A DNA stretch of 6,869 bases from JBGFRR01 sp041695045 (GTDB lineage: Bacteria; Bacteroidota; Ignavibacteria; UBA10030). Numbering within the stretch: the stretch's first letter is position 1; the number at the start of each line of letters is the position of its first letter. The notes beneath the pieces are model-generated. The model was not told where the DNA came from, did not search any database, and worked only from the letters and a program-made list of their open reading frames with translations. Positions 1 through 6,273 of this stretch are shown here, piece by piece. Where the stretch lies: positions 1 through 6,869 of the forward strand of contig JBGFRR010000065.1 in assembly GCA_041695045.1 (NCBI GenBank), in the 5' to 3' direction. The translations under genes and the position numbers were made by a program.

Positions 1-98
1 CGGGACTTTTCTGCCGCTTTTTTCCGCTCTTTGAATCCTGCTAAGGCGGAATCCCAAAGAACGGGACTTTTGCGCAAAAGAAAAGCGGCGCCGCGGCC
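1..98. repeat. Cluster of short direct and inverted repeats
   Basis: The 10-mer CGGGACTTTT occurs at 1-10 and again at 62-71, 61 bases apart. GCCGCTTTT (13-21) is matched by its reverse complement AAAAGCGGC (81-89), which could form a long-range stem enclosing the second 10-mer. CTTTTGCGCAAAAG (67-80) is a perfect 14-bp palindrome and GCGGCGCCGC (85-94) a perfect 10-bp palindrome. CCGC (24-27) and GCGG (46-49) add a weak inner pair. The patch could be the end of an interspersed or tandem repeat whose other copies lie left of the window, a REP-like element, or a structured gene end. I cannot decide between these from one copy. Confidence 0.5.
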
Positions 99-105
99 CT
101 GAACG

Positions 106-148
106 ACTGTTCACCCATTGGGTGAAAAATCAGATGATAACGAACAGT
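106..148. repeat. Nested inverted repeats, hairpin with 7-bp stem
   Basis: TTCACCC (110-116) and GGGTGAA (120-126) form a perfect 7-bp stem with a 3-base loop (ATT). A competing outer pair, ACTGTTC (106-112) with GAACAGT (142-148), shares three bases of the left arm, so two alternative folds are possible. On the plus strand the hairpin is followed by AAAAT rather than a T run, so it is not a typical intrinsic terminator. It may be an operator-like dyad or simply part of the repeat-rich patch before it. Confidence 0.4.
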
Positions 149-258
149 TGGTGACGGTCGGTGGGGAGCAAACAGGTGTGAGGTGAGCACTGCCGCAAGA
201 GATCCATGGTGCGACTGAAATCCCCTGCTATATCGGAATTAAGGTCTCCCGGCCTTTC

Positions 259-287
259 TTGACTCTCCATCGAAAAAGGTCTATCTT
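259..287 (+). promoter_or_regulatory. Candidate sigma-70-type promoter for the M16 peptidase gene
   Basis: TTGACT (259-264) resembles the -35 consensus TTGACA with five of six matches. It is followed after exactly 17 bases by TATCTT (282-287), which matches four of six bases of TATAAT. Transcription would start near 294 and leave a leader of about 33 bases before the GTG start at 327. No better promoter is visible in the following gene spacers, so it could drive the peptidase, aminotransferase and nuoGHI as one unit. If the organism is a true Bacteroidota member with the -33/-7 type promoter, the match may be fortuitous. Confidence 0.45.
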
Positions 288-326
288 ATTGCAATTTTTT
301 CACTTCGAGCAACGACTTCAAGCACA

Positions 327-1700
327 GTGAAATCGAAACGCCAGACACATCGAGTTTCCAGACGAACGATTACCCAACGGCTCACAACTTCGGTAGGGGC
401 GAAGCTCCAGGCCCGCTATCAGAAGACTGTTTTGCCCAACGGCATTCGAGTTGTTTCAGAAGAGCTTCCGCACGTCCGGTCGGTGAGCGTTGGGGTGTGG
501 CTCGAAGTTGGTTCACGGTATGAGGATGCCGCGAACAACGGCATCTCGCATTTTATCGAGCACATGGTGTTCAAGGGCACAACGCATCGCACTGTGCGGG
601 AGATTGCCCGGAGCGTTGAATCGGTCGGCGGCTATCTGAACGCCTTCACGAGCAAAGAGCACACGTGCTACTACGCTCGCGTCCTTGATGAACATGCGGA
701 GCTCGCCCTCGACGTTATTGCTGATATCGTCCTCCACCCAACGTTTCCCGAGAAGGAACTTGAGAAAGAGCGCGGGGTCATCATCGAAGAGTTGCGGAAC
801 GCCGAAGATGATGCTGATGACATTATCCACGACTACTTTGAGAAAGCTGTCTTCGGCGACCATCCGCTCGGTTTTCCGGTCATCGGCACAGAAACGAACC
901 TTCGACGGCTAACGCGGGCCGAGCTTGAATCCTACAGGCGTCGATTCTACGGGTCGAACCGTATCGTTGTCGCTGCTGCCGGCAACATCTCGCACCAGCG
1001 ACTTGTCGGCCTTGTGATGCGCTACGTAGCCGATACTCCCGCAAGTCAAAATATTCCCGGATGCTCCAAACCGCATCCGCAGCGTGCCGCTCGGCAAGAA
1101 TATCCCCGGCCCATTCAACAAGCACATGTGTGTCTGGGCAGAGCAATCTTCGGTGTGCGGAGCAAATACCGCTACACCATGTTGACGCTCAATTCGTTGT
1201 TAGGGGAGGGGATGAGTTCGCGGCTCTTTCAGAACATCCGGGAGAAATACGGCTTTGCCTACTCCGTCTATAGTTATGCAAACTTGATGAGCGACGCCGG
1301 AACGTTTGCCGCATACGTGGGTACAGACCGACAGCACGTGGATGCCGCTACAGAACTTATTGTGAAAGAACTCGAAAAGCTCAAACGCACGCCTGTCGGG
1401 AGGGCAGAGTTGGAACGCACGAAGGCACAGCTCAAAGGCAGCATGATGCTGAGTTTAGAGAGTATGTCGAATCGGATGATGCGTTTGGGAACTTCCGAAC
1501 TGTACTTTAACGAACTGAATTCGCTCGATTCCATCATCAAACAGATTGACGCCGTGACGCGCGAGGACATCCAGGAATTAGCGCAGCAGCTTTTTGATGT
1601 CGACGAATTCTCCAAGGTTGTCTTTACCCCGAACGGTCAGCACGCGCAACTATCGGAATCCCATGCGCAAGAAGCAGCCTTATGGCCATTGACTCGATGA
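327..1700 (+). CDS. M16 family zinc metallopeptidase (MPP/processing-peptidase-like, M16B)
   Basis: The 457-residue protein has the two-domain clam-shell layout of M16B peptidases. The N-terminal domain carries the inverted zinc motif HxxEH at residues 75-79 (HFIEH): H75 and H79 bind zinc and E78 is the catalytic base. E155, in VIIEELRNAE, is 76 residues after H79, the position of the third zinc ligand. The C-terminal domain has the conserved loop GMSSRLFQNIREKYGFAYS (295-313). Its R305 and Y312, seven apart, match the Arg/Tyr pair that contacts substrate in this family. All key residues are present, so this looks like the active partner rather than an inactive subunit. Length is normal apart from a basic N-terminal extension of about 30 residues. 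The GTG start at 327 is the only standard start before homology begins (YQKTVLPNGIRVV, about residue 31) and has no good ribosome binding site. There is no hydrophobic signal peptide, so it is probably cytoplasmic. Substrate is unknown; such enzymes usually degrade or trim peptides. The 3' end overlaps the aminotransferase gene. Confidence 0.93.
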   Translation: MKSKRQTHRVSRRTITQRLTTSVGAKLQARYQKTVLPNGIRVVSEELPHVRSVSVGVWLEVGSRYEDAANNGISHFIEHMVFKGTTHRTVREIARSVESVGGYLNAFTSKEHTCYYARVLDEHAELALDVIADIVLHPTFPEKELEKERGVIIEELRNAEDDADDIIHDYFEKAVFGDHPLGFPVIGTETNLRRLTRAELESYRRRFYGSNRIVVAAAGNISHQRLVGLVMRYVADTPASQNIPGCSKPHPQRAARQEYPRPIQQAHVCLGRAIFGVRSKYRYTMLTLNSLLGEGMSSRLFQNIREKYGFAYSVYSYANLMSDAGTFAAYVGTDRQHVDAATELIVKELEKLKRTPVGRAELERTKAQLKGSMMLSLESMSNRMMRLGTSELYFNELNSLDSIIKQIDAVTREDIQELAQQLFDVDEFSKVVFTPNGQHAQLSESHAQEAALWPLTR

Positions 1701-2926
1701 AAGCAGAAGCACTCGCGGAAGCGTTTGCTCGTCAAGAGATTGGCATCTCCGAACGAGCCCGCTCGATGCAATCGTCTCCCATCCGCAAACTTGCTGCCAT
1801 AGCTGAGGCTCGGAAGAGACAGGGCATCACGGTATATCATCTCAACATTGGCCAGCCGGATCTCCCAACGCCCTCTGCCGTCTTCGAAGCGATTTCATCA
1901 CTCGGTCTGCGGACGCTTTCCTATGCGCCCTCGAACGGCCTTCCGGAAGCTCTCGCGGCATGGAAGACCTATTTGAAGCACAACGGCATCGAGTTCGACG
2001 AGAACGAGATGATTGTAACATCAGGCGGGTCAGAAGCCATCATCTTTGCGATGTGCGCCGTCTGCGATACCCATGATGAGATCATTGTCTTCGAGCCGTA
2101 TTACACCAACTACAACGGTTTTGCTTCAATCGCCAATGTGACGCTTCGGCCAATTTCACTCTCGATCCATAACGGTTTCCATCTGCCGTCAATCGAAGAG
2201 ATCGAAGCACACATTACAGAGCGCACGAAAGCGATCCTGATTTGCAGTCCCGGTAACCCTACCGGCACCGTGTATTCGCGCGAAGAAATCCAGCGGCTCG
2301 TCACGCTCTGCCGGCGACACAATCTCTTTCTCATGTCGGACGAAGTGTATCGGGAATTTTCCTATGACACGCCGTTTGTCAGCGTGATGGATTTTCCGGA
2401 GATTGCCGACCGCTCCATTTTGCTCGACAGCTGCTCGAAGCGCTTCAACGTGTGCGGAGCAAGGGTCGGATTGCTCGCCAGCCACAACGCGGATGTGGTT
2501 CAGGCAGCGTTTAAGTTCGCTATGGCGCGACTCTCAGTTGCAACCATGGAGCAACTCGCGCTCGTACCGCTCTTGAACTCTCCTGAACAATTCACAAAAC
2601 CCATCGTCGAGGAATTCAGAAAACGGCGCGACGTGGTGTACGAGGAACTCAAGGAGATTGCCGGCGTTACGTTCTACAAACCCGAAGGAGCGTTCTATAT
2701 CGTCATCGGGCTGCCGGTTGACGACACCGAAGACTTCTCACGTTGGCTTATCGAAGAGTATGAAGAGAACAGGGAAACCGTCTTGCTTGCGCCGGCACAG
2801 GGTTTCTACGGGACGCCCGGCAAAGGACTGACAGAGGTTCGGCTTGCCTTCACGCTCAACGCCGAGAGCCTCCGCCGCTCGCAGCAGATTCTTAAAAACG
2901 CGCTCAAAGCGTACCAATCTCAATAG
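1682..2926 (+). CDS. PLP-dependent aminotransferase, class I/II (fold type I)
   Basis: This is a 414-residue cytosolic aminotransferase of the aspartate aminotransferase superfamily. It moves an amino group between an amino acid and a 2-oxo acid through pyridoxal phosphate. Visible landmarks are NIGQPDLPTP (55-64), the SPGNPTG motif (189-195, cofactor-contacting Asn at 192), SDEVY (219-223, with D220 for the pyridine nitrogen and Y223), SCSKRFNVCGARVG (250-263) with K253 as the Schiff-base lysine, and EVRLAF (385-390) with R387 for the substrate carboxylate. All catalytic positions are intact. Substrate cannot be read from the sequence; aspartate, aromatic or branched-chain amino acids are all possible. 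The first ATG (1682) lies inside the end of the peptidase gene, with AAGAAG about 10 bases upstream as a weak ribosome binding site. ATG 1697 (ATGA overlap with the peptidase stop) and ATG 1766 are alternatives; family homology begins around ISERARSMQ (residue 22), so 1766 is probably too late. The overlap suggests translational coupling with the peptidase. Confidence 0.93.
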   Translation: MAIDSMKAEALAEAFARQEIGISERARSMQSSPIRKLAAIAEARKRQGITVYHLNIGQPDLPTPSAVFEAISSLGLRTLSYAPSNGLPEALAAWKTYLKHNGIEFDENEMIVTSGGSEAIIFAMCAVCDTHDEIIVFEPYYTNYNGFASIANVTLRPISLSIHNGFHLPSIEEIEAHITERTKAILICSPGNPTGTVYSREEIQRLVTLCRRHNLFLMSDEVYREFSYDTPFVSVMDFPEIADRSILLDSCSKRFNVCGARVGLLASHNADVVQAAFKFAMARLSVATMEQLALVPLLNSPEQFTKPIVEEFRKRRDVVYEELKEIAGVTFYKPEGAFYIVIGLPVDDTEDFSRWLIEEYEENRETVLLAPAQGFYGTPGKGLTEVRLAFTLNAESLRRSQQILKNALKAYQSQ

Positions 2927-2929
2927 CCA

Positions 2930-2939
2930 ACCTCCTTTC
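2930..2939 (+). promoter_or_regulatory. Pyrimidine-rich spacer resembling the 16S rRNA 3' tail
   Basis: ACCTCCTTTC in the 24-base spacer before nuoG is identical to the usual bacterial 16S rRNA 3' tail (ACCUCCUUUC), that is, an anti-Shine-Dalgarno rather than a Shine-Dalgarno sequence. Where a purine-rich ribosome binding site would be expected for nuoG, the mRNA carries the opposite. It may be chance. I note it because it shows that the nuoG start has no canonical ribosome binding site. Confidence 0.25.
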
Positions 2940-2950
2940 AATGGTTTTGA

Positions 2951-4633
2951 ATGGCCAAAATTACGATCGACGGTAAAGAATTCGACGTAGACCCGAAACT
3001 CACCGTCCTGCAGGCCGCTGAACAGCAGGGCATCGAGGTTCCGCACTTCTGTTACCATCCAAAACTCTCCATCGCCGGCAACTGCCGCATCTGCCTTGTG
3101 GAAATTGAGAAGATGCCCAAGTTGGCCATCGCCTGTGCAACGCAGGTCGCCGACGGCATGGTTGTGCGCACCGCAAGCGACCGCGTCATCAACGCGCGCG
3201 AAGCGGTGATGGAGTTTCTCCTCATCAACCATCCGCTCGACTGCCCGATTTGCGATGAGGCGGGGGAGTGTAAGCTCCAGGACTATTCCTATAAGTATAG
3301 TGTTGGCTACAGTCGCTTCGAGGAAGACAAAATTCACAAGCCCAAGCGTGTGGACCTCGGGCCGCACGTCGTGTTGGATGTTGAACGCTGCATCATGTGC
3401 TCGCGCTGCGTGCGATTTTCGGATGAGATTGCCGGCCAGAATGTCTTAACCTTCACGGAACGTGGCGACCATGTGGTCCTCACCACCTTCCCCGGCACGC
3501 AACTTGACAATCCCTACTCCATGAATGTCATCGACCTCTGCCCCGTTGGGGCTTTGACGAGTAAGGATTTTCGCTTCAAAGCTCGCGTCTGGGAAATGTC
3601 CGCAACAGAAAGTGTGTGCACCGGCTGTGCGCGGGGCTGCAATATCAATGTGTGGGTACGGAACAACGAGATTCTTCGGCTCACTCCTCGCCTCAACGAG
3701 GATGTCAACTCCTACTGGATGTGCGATCACGGGCGTTTGAATACCTTTAAGTACGTCAACAGCCCAGAGCGTTTGGACGGCCCAATGGTTCGCAAGGGGG
3801 GAACGCTCATGCGCGTGGGATGGGATGAAGCGATCGCGGCCGCGGCTTCTTCGTTAAAGTCGTACAAGAAAAGCGAGGTGGCCGGTATTGCGTCTTTGTC
3901 GGCTACGAACGAGGACAATTATCTCTTTGCCAAGCTCATGCGGGACGTCATCGGGACGAAGTTGGTGGATGTTGTACCCCATACCCTCAAAGGGGATGAA
4001 GACAACCTCTTGATTCGCGCAGACAAAACGCCGAACAACACCGGGGCGACAATCGTTGGCGCCGCAGCTCAACCTCCGACCCTTGCCGAAATTCTTCATG
4101 GAATAACATCGGGGGCGATTAAGGCATTGTACGTTATGGAAGAGGATATTGCCGCGCTTCCTGAATTTGCGAAGGTGTTGGACAAACTCGAACTTCTCAT
4201 CGCCCACTCACCGTTACGGACGGCAACAACCGACCGCGCCGACATCGTCCTCTCATGTTCAACATGGGCGGAAAAGAACGGAACGTTTGTGAATTTTCAG
4301 GGCAGGGTTCAACGAATCAGGCCGGCCGTGGCAACGCTTGAGCAGGATCGCGCCCTCGATGGGTTCACTATGAGCCGCTGGGATACATTCGCCGCGCCGA
4401 ACGACCGGTGGGGTAAACCCGTGAAGAAAGACGCACGGCCTTCATGGCGCATCGCTGCTGCCGTTGCATCTGCATTGGGAGCGAAGCGTCGATACAACTC
4501 GGCTGAAGATGTCTTTAAGGAGATGAGCGAGAAGATTCCCGTGTTGAAGGGATTATCCTACAGAATGGTCGGCAGCCCGGGCATGCCGTTACAAAGCGCA
4601 AAAGCCAAAGTTGGGACAACGGTTCCGGCATAG
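2951..4633 (+). CDS. nuoG: NADH-quinone oxidoreductase subunit G, short form (complex I 75-kDa homologue)
   Basis: NuoG carries electrons from the NADH/FMN module towards the quinone arm of complex I, on the cytoplasmic side. The N-terminal ferredoxin-like domain has the [2Fe-2S] N1b ligands C34, C45, C48 and C62. H94, C98, C101 and C107 (HPLDCPIC...C) bind N5. C147, C150, C153 and C197 bind N4. C223, C226, C230 and C258 (CxxCxxxC, then C 28 residues on) fit the distal cluster N7. The rest (about 285-560) is a reduced molybdopterin-oxidoreductase-like domain, with the conserved block TWAEKNGTFVNFQGRVQRIR (438-457). At 560 residues it is much shorter than E. coli NuoG (about 900) or Thermus Nqo3 (about 780), as in other compact NuoG proteins. 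The start is firm: an in-frame TGA (2948-2950) abuts the ATG. An 11-codon ATG frame (2941-2976) overlaps the start and is probably not functional. NAD-reducing hydrogenase HoxU and formate dehydrogenase share the front domains, but the adjoining nuoH and nuoI settle the assignment. Confidence 0.95.
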   Translation: MAKITIDGKEFDVDPKLTVLQAAEQQGIEVPHFCYHPKLSIAGNCRICLVEIEKMPKLAIACATQVADGMVVRTASDRVINAREAVMEFLLINHPLDCPICDEAGECKLQDYSYKYSVGYSRFEEDKIHKPKRVDLGPHVVLDVERCIMCSRCVRFSDEIAGQNVLTFTERGDHVVLTTFPGTQLDNPYSMNVIDLCPVGALTSKDFRFKARVWEMSATESVCTGCARGCNINVWVRNNEILRLTPRLNEDVNSYWMCDHGRLNTFKYVNSPERLDGPMVRKGGTLMRVGWDEAIAAAASSLKSYKKSEVAGIASLSATNEDNYLFAKLMRDVIGTKLVDVVPHTLKGDEDNLLIRADKTPNNTGATIVGAAAQPPTLAEILHGITSGAIKALYVMEEDIAALPEFAKVLDKLELLIAHSPLRTATTDRADIVLSCSTWAEKNGTFVNFQGRVQRIRPAVATLEQDRALDGFTMSRWDTFAAPNDRWGKPVKKDARPSWRIAAAVASALGAKRRYNSAEDVFKEMSEKIPVLKGLSYRMVGSPGMPLQSAKAKVGTTVPA

Positions 4634-4644
4634 GTACCCACTCT

Positions 4645-5685
4645 ATGGATATCTGGATTGCAGCAATTAAAATCGCGTTGTTCATTCTGACGGTTCTGAA
4701 TGTCGTTGTTGTGCTCGTATGGATGGAGCGGAGAGTGAGTGCTTTCATTCAAGACCGCGTCGGTCCGAATCGCGTCGGCCCGTACGGCCTTCTGCAATCC
4801 ATTGCCGACGTGGTGAAGCTCTTGATGAAAGAGGACATTGTCCCCAAGAATGCCACCAAGCCTATCCATGACCTCGCGCCCATCATCTCCATCGGTGTTG
4901 CGCTCAGCACGTTCGCGGTCGTTCCGTTTGGCGATACCATCGAGATCTTCGGCCGTGAAATCAAACTCATCATTGCCGACGTCAATGTAGGGATTCTGTA
5001 TCTCCTTGCTATGACATCGCTTGGGGTTTACGGAATCACGTTGGCCGGATGGTCATCGAACAACAAGTACTCTCTCTTGGGAAGTCTCCGCTCAGCAGCA
5101 CAGCTCATCAGCTATGAGCTTTCAATGGGCCTAGCGATCATCAGTGTTATCATGATCTCCGGTACGCTGCGACTTGATCAGATTGTGCTGCAGCAAGCGA
5201 CATACATTGGCGGGTGGCTGCCGGCGTGGAATGCGCTCCTTCAGCCGGTTGCGTTCCTGATTTTCACCGTCGCAGCGTTTGCGGAGACGAACCGCCTTCC
5301 GTTCGACCTTCCGGAAGCGGAACCGGAGTTGGTCGGCGGCTATCACACCGAGTATACAGGGCTCAAATTCGGTCTGTTCTTCCTTGCTGAATACGCGAAC
5401 ATGATTACGGCCAGCGCCATTATCACTACCCTCTTCCTCGGCGGATGGCATTTTCCGTATTTAGAGTATCTCGGCTTGAGTGCATTCTGGACAAGCCTTC
5501 TTCAAGTCGGTGCCTTCGCGATGAAGGTTTCGTTTGTGCTCTTGTTTTTCATTGTTATCCGTTGGACGTTACCGCGTTTTCGATACGACCAGCTTATGGA
5601 TCTTGGCTGGAAAGTACTGCTACCCATCGCGTTGGTGAACATTGTCGCGACCGGCATTGTACTTGTCGTTATCCCTTACTTGTAG
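4645..5685 (+). CDS. nuoH: NADH-quinone oxidoreductase subunit H (complex I ND1 homologue)
   Basis: NuoH is the membrane subunit that joins the peripheral arm to the proton-pumping arm and forms much of the quinone channel. The 346-residue protein is strongly hydrophobic, with about eight transmembrane segments, roughly at 5-27, 77-97, 113-134, 155-175, 195-213, 243-265, 280-305 and 322-345. Family signatures are clear: MERRVSAFIQDRVGPNRVGP (27-46), SLRSAAQLISYELSMGL (147-163), the quinone-chamber loop beginning AETNRLPFDLPEAEPELVGG (213-232) and continuing as YHTEYTG (233-239), and RWTLPRFRYDQLM (306-318). The acidic residues of the loop (E214, D221, E224, E226, E228) are kept, which fits a working enzyme. 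Length is slightly above the E. coli protein (325). The ATG follows the nuoG stop by 11 bases. TAGGT lies about 10 bases upstream of the start and is the best Shine-Dalgarno-like site in the window. Co-transcription with nuoG and nuoI is very likely. Confidence 0.97.
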   Translation: MDIWIAAIKIALFILTVLNVVVVLVWMERRVSAFIQDRVGPNRVGPYGLLQSIADVVKLLMKEDIVPKNATKPIHDLAPIISIGVALSTFAVVPFGDTIEIFGREIKLIIADVNVGILYLLAMTSLGVYGITLAGWSSNNKYSLLGSLRSAAQLISYELSMGLAIISVIMISGTLRLDQIVLQQATYIGGWLPAWNALLQPVAFLIFTVAAFAETNRLPFDLPEAEPELVGGYHTEYTGLKFGLFFLAEYANMITASAIITTLFLGGWHFPYLEYLGLSAFWTSLLQVGAFAMKVSFVLLFFIVIRWTLPRFRYDQLMDLGWKVLLPIALVNIVATGIVLVVIPYL

Positions 5686-5694
5686 AAAACGAGC

Positions 5695-6195
5695 ATGATG
5701 CAGCACAGTAAAATCGTACGAAAAAAAGACCTCACTTTTTGGCAGCAATTATACATCCCCGAAATCCTTCGCGGGATGCGCTTGACGATTTCCCACATCT
5801 TTCAGCCAAAGGTGACGACACACTATCCGGAAGAGAAGTTCAACCCGCCGCCGTCGTTTCGTGGCCGACCGGTTCTTGTTGAAGAGAATGGCGTCGAGCG
5901 TTGTGTTGCCTGCGGTCTCTGCTCTCGTGTGTGCCCCTCGCTTGCTATCGAAGTGCAGGCCGCGGAAACCGAGCTTGAGAAAGAGCGCTATCCGGTGAAA
6001 TTCGAGATCAACATGGTGCGATGCATCTTCTGCGGCTTCTGTGAAGAAGTGTGCCCTGAAGAAGCGATTGTGATGAGTCAGGAGTACGAGCTCGCGTTTA
6101 CAAGTCAGGAAGAGGCCATCTTTGGGAAAGATAAGCTCCTCATTTCTGCCGAGAAGCTCCATGACCGTTTGGAGTTTCTCCGCAAGTACCGTTAA
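5695..6195 (+). CDS. nuoI: NADH-quinone oxidoreductase subunit I (2x[4Fe-4S], TYKY homologue)
   Basis: NuoI holds clusters N6a and N6b, which hand electrons to N2 next to the quinone site. The 166-residue protein has two ferredoxin motifs: CVACGLCSRVCP (C70, C73, C76, C80) and CIFCGFCEEVCP (C110, C113, C116, C120), both complete. The N-terminal stretch (about 12-40, with WQQLYIPEILRGMRLTISHI) looks like the amphipathic helices that rest on the membrane beside NuoH. Next come the conserved HYPEEKFNPPPSFRGRPVL (43-61) and, after the clusters, the typical ELAFTSQEE segment (132-140). Length is close to normal (160-180). Two adjacent ATG codons (5695 and 5698) can serve as start; I use the first, nine bases after the nuoH stop. 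GAG (5691-5693) is too close to be a good ribosome binding site, so coupling to nuoH translation is likely. No nuoJ follows, unlike the standard nuo order. Confidence 0.96.
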   Translation: MMQHSKIVRKKDLTFWQQLYIPEILRGMRLTISHIFQPKVTTHYPEEKFNPPPSFRGRPVLVEENGVERCVACGLCSRVCPSLAIEVQAAETELEKERYPVKFEINMVRCIFCGFCEEVCPEEAIVMSQEYELAFTSQEEAIFGKDKLLISAEKLHDRLEFLRKYR

Positions 6196-6273
6196 TACGG
6201 GGCGCACTCTTTTCCGAGGCCCGACCAAAGATGACGCCCACAGGAACAAAACTCTGAAAACCACTTCACCCTC
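6196..6273. other. Spacer between nuoI and the comM-like gene
   Basis: The 78 bases show no convincing intrinsic terminator: the only pairing is about 4 bp (CGGG at 6198-6201 with CCCG at 6220-6223) with no T run after it. I see no -35/-10 pair either. AGGA (6242-6245) is about 30 bases from the ATG, too far to act as a ribosome binding site. An 8-codon ATG frame (6231-6257) is not convincing. The downstream gene may therefore be read through from the nuo genes or may use a promoter type I cannot recognise. Confidence 0.5.

Larger units (their letters stand above)
1..326. other. Leader region without a recognisable gene
   Basis: No reading frame here resembles a known protein. Plus frame 1 is open from the left edge for 33 codons and stops at TGA 100-102. 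It could be the last part of an upstream gene, with a very basic C-terminus (LLRKRKAAPRP), but the stretch is built from short inverted repeats and I do not recognise it. Positions 1-150 hold the palindromes and hairpin listed separately. Positions 150-258 show nothing clear beyond an 18-codon ATG frame (206-262) that I do not believe is a gene. Positions 259-287 hold the promoter candidate for the peptidase gene. An in-frame stop (TAA 240-242) closes the peptidase frame upstream. Confidence 0.6.

Noticed and set aside
110..130. Hairpin as an intrinsic terminator of an upstream gene
   Set aside because: The stem is only 7 bp and is followed by AAAAT on the plus strand. On the minus strand the T run precedes the stem rather than following it.
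206..262. 18-codon ATG frame with a weak AAGAGA upstream, a possible leader peptide
   Set aside because: It ends inside the -35 element of the promoter candidate and so would not be on the operon transcript. It has no attenuator-like codon run, and frames this short are expected by chance.
2738..3367. Long minus-strand open frame (209 codons) over the aminotransferase-nuoG junction
   Set aside because: It is antisense to the end of the aminotransferase and to the iron-sulfur domain of NuoG, and has no recognisable motif.
2951..3730. NuoG front part as a NAD-reducing hydrogenase subunit (HoxU-like) or formate dehydrogenase
   Set aside because: The same ferredoxin-like domains occur there, but the N7 motif, the molybdopterin-like tail without a Sec/Cys active site that I can see, and the adjoining nuoH and nuoI support complex I.
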